Below the pieces are notes generated by a model. That model had not been told where the DNA came from and did not search any database. It saw only the letters and a list, made by a program, of their open reading frames with translations. 64,000 nt of DNA from Blastomussa wellsi. Lineage: Eukaryota > Cnidaria > Anthozoa > Scleractinia > Plerogyridae. Where the stretch lies: contig OX393563.1 in NCBI GenBank assembly GCA_947652115.1, positions 6,413,564 to 6,477,563 on the forward strand. The letters run 5' to 3'. The translations under genes were made by a program, and so were the position numbers. Position 1 is the stretch's first letter. Every line of letters begins with the position of its first letter. Positions 58,501 to 64,000 of the stretch are shown piece after piece.

Positions 58501-60694
58501 TTCAGCGCGGTGAATCCCTTCGATTTGTTCGCTCGTAAATACCACGGATGTGGACCTCTTTGATGATTTCTAAATTAATTCCGCTTTGCGTTTTCGAGTT
58601 GGCGAAGTCTGTTGTAGCATTTTATAGCGTTGAAATAAATATTTGTGATCCACTACTGTTCTTTCCCAAAATATTAACCCTTCCAACTTATGACAGAATC
58701 AGACTCGCACGCTTACCTCTTGTACTTCACAATAAAGAATATTTTGGTGTTTCTACCATCGAAATATGTACACCAGAGTATTGTATCCAACAGCGCCGGC
58801 GAAGAACGGATTCGCGGGACATTTTATAACGATCGTTTTGAATGCCTACAGACAATGCTGATTGGTTAGTTTGTCTGGCGAGAGACAATGGGAAAGGAAT
58901 GTTGGTCGCGGTTAAGCAGGCGTTAGTGGGGACGAGTGGTAACGCAATCCCCTAATAACGCCTGCGTAGGAGGCTAGCCTGGAAGGGGCTGGTGGAGCCA
59001 GGCAGCCAGTAGACATCAGTATAACACTGTCGCACGTTACTTTGCAGAAATTCAACGAAATTATCGACAGCTCTGGAACAGAGGCTGAGCAAGCTGAGGC
59101 TAATATAACGGAGATAGAGCGACTTATCAGTTCAGCGAATAACAAGTCAGATGAAGCCACTGCTAACTTGGGAGACGCTCAAGAGCTGGCTAAGGACGCG
59201 GCGGCGATGGCTGAAGAGGCACGTAAAACGGCTAACGGCACACAGCAGGTGAGGAGTTAGGTTTAGACTGTTGGCATCATCATCTCGTCACCATTATTAA
59301 CCCTCTCACTCTGTAAATCGGTAACTATGGATCCAAAGACCGCATGCGATACACCACTTGACAGGTATTGTTTGTGAGGAAGTCACTGTTTCAATCCAAA
59401 ATGAGAACAAAAAAATGTTCAAAAATATCTTACTCCTCGTATATTTTATATTTTGCAGCTCTTAATGTGTGGCTTGTTGTCGATACTAACTTGACCCTAA
59501 ACTTAAAAGAGGAAAAAGTTGCAAAAGTTGTAGGGGTGGTTAATGAGGTCTCATTTGAGAGGGGATTACAATTTTAAGCTTTAAGAATACAGATTTTCCC
59601 AAGAGTATTTTGCTATCCAAATTTCGTACAATTTGGTCAAATATTGAGCATACAATGACATCTTGTGCCTTATGGCACTCTTGGTAGTGAGAGGGTTTAC
59701 CTCACAACCTACCGTTTGCATTGGTGAGGTCCACTTCGTACGCGTACTGTTTTTCGAGCCTGAGTGCTTAACTTCTCTACAAAGAAAATGCTCGAGCCAA
59801 CAAGTGGCCTGATAACAACAAATAAGAAAATAACAGCTTTTCAACAAGGTGGCTGTTCCGGGGGAGTTTCCACTGAATGCCAGTAAACGTTAGCCAAGAC
59901 CTTTCCACCAGCCAGGATTGTAACAGATAAGAGCTTTGGCGTGTTTTGATTCAAACTTGCAAACGCCTCAATAGTCATCACTACCGATGCTTTTGGTGTA
60001 TTGCTGGGGTTTTTGTGAAAATGGTGCACTTAGTAGATATTTTAAAAATGAAATTTGACGTGACTGCAAATTGAGATAAATTTTGATGCTTCTATTGATG
60101 AAAATATCTCAGAAGTTATACTTAAAACAAATACAGCAAAATCGCTGCCAAAAAAGGAGAGTTGCGATCTTGATACTGATTCTGTAAATTTATGATCTCC
60201 AACAGAAAGCTGAAATGATAAAGAAAGAAGCAGAAGAACTTCAAATCCCTAAAGACAATGTGACCGAACCAGTATCGGAAGCCGCAAGCCAGTTGTCTGA
60301 CTACAAATCAGTGGCTGAAGGACAGAGGCAAAGCATTGAAGACGCACTCAACAAAACCAAGAGCGCAGGCGATGCTGCAGAGAAAGCGCGCGAAAAAATA
60401 GCAAACGTGCTCGAAAAACTGCTGGCGCTGTTGAAAGAGATTGATGGCGTGGGCACCGTAAACATGTCAAGGTTGAATAATATTGAGGGACAGCTCGAAA
60501 ACGAGACAGATACAGTCCGCCAATTGGATCGCGAAGTTTTAGCAGTGGAGCAGCAGAGTGAAGTGATCAAGAAAAGCATCAAGAAATACACCATTGATTT
60601 GGGGAAATATCGTGCTGAAAAGAAACTGTTGCAAGAAATGTATGAGAAACTGCCCAAGATATGCCCACGATTGACACCGCCACCAGAGACTTAA
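45559..60694 (+). CDS. LAMC1: Laminin subunit gamma-1-type chain (gene C)
   Basis: Gamma subunit of the laminin heterotrimer of basement membranes, 1623 aa (human LAMC1 is 1609 aa) from 12 exons. Exons: 45559-46582, 49177-49468, 49874-50148, 51418-52009, 52169-52656, 53863-54177, 55119-55256, 55778-56265, 56587-56893, 57352-57614, 59048-59248, 60206-60694. All phases match (4872 nt). Domains: signal peptide about 18-35; LN (WWQSETLLDN, SPRPESMAIYKRT, YFAIIDLTVGGRCKC); four LE; L4a inside a split LE about 510-700 (FLGDHRSSYGQ); LE to about 1041, 11 LE in total as in LAMC1; coiled coil about 1043-1610. The nidogen-site equivalent is NIDINAI (839-845). The tail after Cys1614 ends PPPET, with a glutamate near the end as in integrin-binding gamma chains. 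ATG 45559 has a strong context (A at -3, G at +4). An in-frame ATG at 45508 would add 17 residues. Confidence 0.95.
47509..47752. repeat. Inverted repeat with G- and C-rich arms
   Basis: ATGCATCTATCAATGTTAAG pairs with CTTAACATTGATAAGTGCAT, about 240 bp apart. The interior has GGGGGGGAGGGACTTTGAC and C15 at 47706-47720. In intron 1 of gene C. Confidence 0.7.
49177..49468 (+). CDS. LAMC1: Gene C exon 2: LE2 and LE3
   Basis: 292 bp. LE2 starts CDCNGLADSC and LE3 starts CKCDPVGSVSLQC. Acceptor TTTTAG, donor GTAGGT. Confidence 0.92.
49650..49825. repeat. Short irregular repeat of CTTGGCA/ATCTCGGCA units
   Basis: About ten imperfect units such as TCTTGGCAATCTCAC and ATCTCGGCAATCTCACC in intron 2 of gene C, immediately before exon 3. 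Low complexity, no ORF. Confidence 0.6.
49874..50148 (+). CDS. LAMC1: Gene C exon 3: LE4 and start of L4a
   Basis: 275 bp. LE4 (CQCSPEGTDPSNTQC onward), then the split LE opening CFCYGHSSVC and the start of L4a. Donor GTATGT. Confidence 0.92.
50160..50626. mobile_element. Retroelement 3'-end-like fragment with (TAA)n tail
   Basis: A GC-richer block ends CCACCTCCCACAGGCGAGGA, GTTTGCTCTTTGAGAGGCAA and then about ten TAA units (50598-50626). A unique-looking body ending in a microsatellite is typical of a truncated LINE 3' end. Family not identified. Confidence 0.4.
51418..52009 (+). CDS. LAMC1: Gene C exon 4: L4a and end of split LE
   Basis: 592 bp. GADVTEQYAIHHRG through AIFLGDHRSSYGQLFGFSF and FRLHEDPSLGWEP, then CSCPAPYTGDHCEQC. 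Close to LAMC1 across the whole domain. Donor GTAAGT. Confidence 0.93.
52169..52656 (+). CDS. LAMC1: Gene C exon 5: LE6-LE8 with nidogen-site equivalent
   Basis: 488 bp, three LE modules. LE8 carries NIDINAIGNC at 52500-52529, equivalent to the NIDPNAV nidogen-binding loop of vertebrate gamma-1. Its third loop (YNTRNGLLERCELC) is about three residues longer than in vertebrates. Acceptor TTTTTCAG, donor GTAGGT. Confidence 0.93.
52500..52520 (+). other. Nidogen-binding-loop equivalent NIDINAI in gene C
   Basis: Codons for N-I-D-I-N-A-I. In vertebrate gamma-1 the loop NIDPNAV binds nidogen through D, N and V. D and N are kept here; P and V are both replaced by I. Confidence 0.8.
52750..53110. 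repeat. Dispersed repeat copy, same family as 26190-26470
   Basis: AACCAAAACCAAAGTAAATT, ACCAATCACAAAGGATGAG and AATGAACCAATCAAATTC, then GATTGGTTGAAGAAGTGGCG. In intron 5 of gene C. Confidence 0.45.
53863..54177 (+). CDS. LAMC1: Gene C exon 6: LE9 and LE10
   Basis: 315 bp. LE9 (CDCYNQGTVTPPDHN onward) and LE10 (CLCNPIGSLNNSC onward). Acceptor CCCCCAG, donor GTAAGT. Confidence 0.92.
54481..54630. repeat. Hairpin repeat in gene C intron 6
   Basis: ATTTGGCTTGGAAAAATGCT pairs with AGCATATTTTATCGCCAAAT. The inner stem CGAGAGGCGAACAGTTTT pairs with AAAACTGTTCGCCTCTC. About 150 bp. Confidence 0.7.
55119..55256 (+). CDS. LAMC1: Gene C exon 7: LE11
   Basis: 138 bp, the last LE (CHCNPEGSLNVSC onward, ending AGCI). 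Acceptor TGTTAG, donor GTAAGT. Confidence 0.92.
55778..56265 (+). CDS. LAMC1: Gene C exon 8: coiled coil start
   Basis: 488 bp. CPPCYNEIQRLINRL matches CPACYRLVKDKV of LAMC1, the interchain cysteine pair. Heptad-rich afterwards. Donor GTAATG. Confidence 0.93.
56587..56893 (+). CDS. LAMC1: Gene C exon 9: coiled coil
   Basis: 307 bp, TTILADKHEKEAKDV to LGLSEMQ. Acceptor CCGTAG, donor GTAAGT. Confidence 0.9.
57352..57614 (+). CDS. LAMC1: Gene C exon 10: coiled coil
   Basis: 263 bp, AKLNTSKQEVANASK to LERLK. Acceptor CTTTCAG, donor GTATGA. A hairpin repeat begins 37 nt after the donor. Confidence 0.9.
57651..57762. repeat. Hairpin repeat just after gene C exon 10
   Basis: CATGTACTAAAACCAGGAAC at 57651 pairs with the right arm ending GCTGGTTTTAGTACATG at 57762. 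Arms are about 35 bp. Confidence 0.7.
59048..59248 (+). CDS. LAMC1: Gene C exon 11: coiled coil
   Basis: 201 bp, phase 0 both sides, KFNEIIDSSGTEAEQ to ANGTQQ. Acceptor CTTTGCAG, donor GTGAGG. Confidence 0.9.
60206..60694 (+). CDS. LAMC1: Gene C exon 12: coiled-coil end, gamma tail, stop
   Basis: 489 bp including TAA at 60692-60694. VNMSRLNNIEGQLENE matches VDLNKLNEIEGTLNKA of LAMC1. Ends with Cys1614 and a nine-residue tail whose penultimate residue is Glu. Acceptor CCAACAG. Confidence 0.92.
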   Translation, partial: KAEMIKKEAEELQIPKDNVTEPVSEAASQLSDYKSVAEGQRQSIEDALNKTKSAGDAAEKAREKIANVLEKLLALLKEIDGVGTVNMSRLNNIEGQLENETDTVRQLDREVLAVEQQSEVIKKSIKKYTIDLGKYRAEKKLLQEMYEKLPKICPRLTPPPET

Positions 60695-61299
60695 CGAACA
60701 ACAGGCATTTTTAGTTGTTACAAAAACATTTTCTCGGGGTGACACCGTGACACATTTCGCTATGATAGTGCGTGCTTTAAATCGAAACTTGGACATGTCA
60801 GCTCCTAGAAACGCCTAAAAAGTTAAACACGGTTTTCTCGGTTGAGAAATTGTTAGATTTACCATCAATTAATATTATTATAACTATTCTTGAAGATTCG
60901 ATACACTTAATTTTTGGTATGACTGAAAGGTTAGCTATGCCACGCTATGTCACGGCTGCGCACCGTGAAAAAATGAAGCCTGAATTGGTCACGTTTGCTA
61001 TTATTTATCCGTTCCATCCTTCTTCAGATTTGATTCATCATTGCACCTTTAATTGTTTTCGGGGGTGCTCAACTATTATTTCGAGTTTCCTTAAGTTTAA
61101 AGGTAATTTTACTAAACACGACTTAATCCATGACAACGCTCCTTCTAATTGGCATGTTAAGAAATTGGAGTTATTTTTCTGTTTATATATTAGCTTTATA
61201 AAAATGTATTTACAGGGAGGTTGCTTAAAAATGCGATATTTTCGTTGTTATACGAACCTTTAAGCCAATTTTAGTATTTTAAAGCGCAAAAACTTTCAT

Positions 61300-61382
61300 C
61301 GAAGTGTCAGACGTCTTCCCGCCGTAATCCCCTGGTCCCCCGCGCCTCAGGGGATTAGGGCGAGAGAACGTCTGACACTTCG
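61300..61382. repeat. Hairpin downstream of gene C
   Basis: CGAAGTGTCAGACGT pairs with ACGTCTGACACTTCG; the inner stem TAATCCCCTG pairs with CAGGGGATTA. May lie in the 3' UTR of gene C if the distal poly(A) site is used. Confidence 0.65.
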
Positions 61383-61477
61383 GTCCCAAGGGTAATGTGT
61401 TCCAGTGCAGGTTCGTTGAGTTTTTCTATTTTTGCTTACTTATTTATTAGCTTACATTAAGCGTTTTTGTATGAGGA

Positions 61478-61483
61478 AATAAA
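61478..61483 (+). terminator. Poly(A) signal candidate for gene C
   Basis: AATAAA about 780 nt after the stop. I noticed no closer perfect AATAAA. A hairpin at 61300-61382 would fall within the 3' UTR. Confidence 0.35.
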
Positions 61484-61499
61484 AACTCATATAGCTGTT

Positions 61500-63770
61500 G
61501 CAAAAGGTCTGCAAATATGAAATGTAACGTGCGTAAGCTAAAATACTAACTCCATAGGACCAAACTTCAAATAAATGTCACAGTGACTTGAGATGCGACA
61601 CTTGGCAAAATCCCTACAAACTAGTGACAACTTCATGTTTCAAGTTAAGTCCTCTCAAGTGAATAGCGAAGCACGCGAATGACATCAGACAAGACTCGAA
61701 CAAACAAACAAACCAAAACGACAGAAGATTTGAAGCTTTCTTCAAGCCTAAACTGAATACCGGTGTCCCTTCGCATACATTCCCTCCATTTCTCTCAGTC
61801 AACGCCAACGTTGTCCGTAGCTCGGGTGCTTCACTATTCGAATTGTATTTCAATTTATCTGTTTTTTTAACTTTGTCCAACATACTTGAATCCTTCATTG
61901 AATCTGGTTTAGCAAGACATCTTAAGTTGGTGTAACGGGGTGTTGGATAACAATTTGACCTCGTATTATGCTCCGGTTAGATGTAGTAAAATAGAGACTG
62001 ATTCAAAGAAACGCCGAAATTTAGAAACGCATTGTGCGAATGAATATTTCCCATATTATATGTTCGAACAATATGAAATGTGTGGTACGCTTCAATCAAA
62101 TTTGCTGTATTTACTTCAGTGCATCTGCTATCATGTATACACCTCAGCTTCGTCAATAAACATCATTTCTGTTTCCCGAGCCTGTCTATTATATATTAAC
62201 ACAGCTCTCCCGAGAAAAGTATCGAGACGCGTTATCTCGAAGACTGCACCCATGGGTAACTGGTCATGGTTTCGCCTAAAGGCTCTCTCCTGGGGCGTGT
62301 AGACTTCAGAGGGAATGTGACCGTGCATTAACAATGGCCTTCTCGCCTCCCTAAGCGCCCTTTGGTACCCTGACCAAGTCTGAAATTCTTCCGCTTGGTT
62401 TCATGTCTAGTCAAGTTTCCAAACAACGACTTGAAACAAGTCCTGTACATTCGCTTTTATTAAGTTCTTAATCTTGCAAATGTCACTTCATTTGCAAGAT
62501 TGTTCAAATACTCTACTTCAAACTCCAGTTCCACGAACACAAAGGCCTCCAAGCGACTCGTAGTAGAGCGCACTTTTATCTTCAGAACACAAAACTTCAC
62601 TGCTACTGCTGCACGCTAATTGGGGGCCTAATAACAGATTGTGCAAACAATCCAGGGTAGTCCACCTTTGTCCAACTGGTGTGAATGTGTCACAATTAAT
62701 ATATTCTGTGACGAACTGCAACTACGGCTGCTGTGAATTAATGTAAAGTTTTCGTACTTATAGTCGTTCGTATTCATACCTCCCAGAAACCCCCAACATA
62801 ACTGCATGGAGCTCAGTTACACAGCTTGACTGAAACAGACTATCACGGGATATAAAAAATAAATACAAACTTGTAGAAAATGTGACCCAAAACCCATTTT
62901 GGTATAGCTGCGACTTTCAAACAACTTCTCTAAAAATTCTCCTTTACAATCTAAACAAAATATTATTGCATCTTGTTTCCCTGAAGTACTGCCCAAGTCT
63001 CCAATCCTTTAAAACAACACCAAGTGAGTACTAAGAGCCCAGGGGGGAGAGACTTGTTCTACTTCCGACACTTCAATCAACAACATGCAGTCAACAGTAG
63101 TCTCATAGTTATCTCAATAACTAATGCAATAAATTTTATTCTCTATGTCCTAGTAACTTTGAATTTCATAAAACCACATTAAGACCATATTCAAAAGGCT
63201 TGATTACCACTGCTTGCATTTCCAATCTGTTCCTCCCCGAGAAAAGGGAAGACTTGTGGACTCATTTTCCGACCAGCAACAGCGGGTAGTCAAGCCTACA
63301 CCTTATTGATAATCGCAAGAATTGATATTGACTAATGGTTTACTATCCTCAGTTATATCGTCATTTTATAACGTGTCTGCCGTTGCTGTATAACCAAGCT
63401 CCACCTGTTCAAAATCTTGAATTGCAAAGGGTACCAGGCACAAGTCTTGACAATCATTTTGCTGGAAATTTTGTTCCTTATTTCCACTGCACAATACTCA
63501 AATTAATTTAACAATTCAGAGCAATGCTGCACTGGAAACCTAAAGAACTATTTCTGAAAGCATAGGAGTGGCATGATATCTAAGAATGGATTTCCTGTCA
63601 AAATTGAGACATCTTCATAACAGTACTGTTATTTTTATGGAATTATCTTTGCAGACTTGAACCAAGACCCATACACCTTTATAAAAGGCACTAAGGCAAA
63701 CTATTTCTGGTAATTCTGCCACTTGCAAGTCTTGAAATTATATGAACTTCACAACAACCCATTTGAAACA
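61500..63770. other. Right flank, no gene recognised
   Basis: Short frames at 61940-62302 (plus) and 62131-62334 (minus) overlap each other and match nothing I know. No splice-linked coding signal was found. Could contain the UTR of a neighbouring gene. Confidence 0.4.
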
Positions 63771-63773
63771 ATA

Positions 63774-63958
63774 GGCCATTTCCGAGTTCCCTTTTCCCTC
63801 TATTTCAAAACGAGTCTAAGTGCGAAACTATTCATTTGGAAATGAGCTTGTTTTGCATGGCGCGAGAATGAAGATGCAGGTAAAACACATTTTCATAAGA
63901 ATGGTTTTGCACTTAGGCTCGTTTTGACGCTGAGGCAATAGAAAACTCGGAAATGGCT
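63774..63958. mobile_element. MITE with GGCCATTTCCGAGTT termini
   Basis: GGCCATTTCCGAGTT at 63774 pairs with AACTCGGAAATGGC near 63957, and TA lies outside both ends. Inner arms AAACGAGTCTAAGTGC and GCACTTAGGCTCGTTTT also pair. No ORF. Confidence 0.65.
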
Positions 63959-64000
63959 TATTAAATGCTCAATTTCAAGTTGGGAACCTGCAGAAGGCCT

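Noticed and set aside
62131..62334. Minus-strand ORF with MHGHIPSEVYTPQERAF
   Set aside because: No family recognised, overlaps an equally long plus-strand frame and lacks flanking exons.

Overview
This window is from an intron-rich animal genome, most likely an anthozoan cnidarian and probably a stony coral. That is inferred from the intron/exon style, the diverged laminins, and dispersed repeats resembling families I recall from coral assemblies. The species cannot be named from sequence alone. I reconstructed four protein-coding genes exon by exon. All three laminin models join in one continuous frame from ATG to stop. The fourth gene joins in frame only if one base is removed near its start.

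Layout: (1) 2111-15482, minus strand: laminin-like gene A, 12 coding exons, 1845 aa. (2) 19096-35785, minus strand: laminin-like gene B, 14 coding exons, 1784 aa. B is a tandem paralogue of A; three exons have identical lengths (168, 213 and 147 bp). (3) 37959-41514, plus strand: an NDUFAF3 orthologue, a mitochondrial complex I assembly factor, in 4 exons, with a one-base frame problem near its start. (4) 45559-60694, plus strand: a clear laminin gamma-1-type chain (gene C), 12 coding exons, 1623 aa, matching vertebrate LAMC1 domain by domain. A and B lie head to tail. B and C diverge, with NDUFAF3 and a large fold-back repeat between them.

The most notable content is the pair A and B. Both have LN, LE repeats, a beta-type domain IV (L4b), LE repeats, an alpha/gamma-type domain IV (L4a), LE repeats, a coiled coil and then a stop. 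L4b plus L4a is the short-arm order of large laminin alpha chains, but neither chain has LG domains. The coiled-coil ends resemble gamma chains, yet they lack the gamma tail with its integrin-binding glutamate. Both share a cysteine pair exactly 120 residues apart that gene C lacks. I infer a non-canonical pair of secreted basement-membrane subunits that may pair with each other.

Non-coding sequence is rich in mobile DNA. It includes a decayed TTAA-flanked DNA transposon with a THAP-domain remnant (intron 2 of B), an inverted dimer of a Penelope-like 3' end with a 14-bp target duplication (last intron of A), a fold-back element of about 1.1 kb upstream of NDUFAF3, many MITE-like hairpins, a tRNA-derived SINE and short tandem arrays. 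No rRNA, tRNA gene or CRISPR array was seen.
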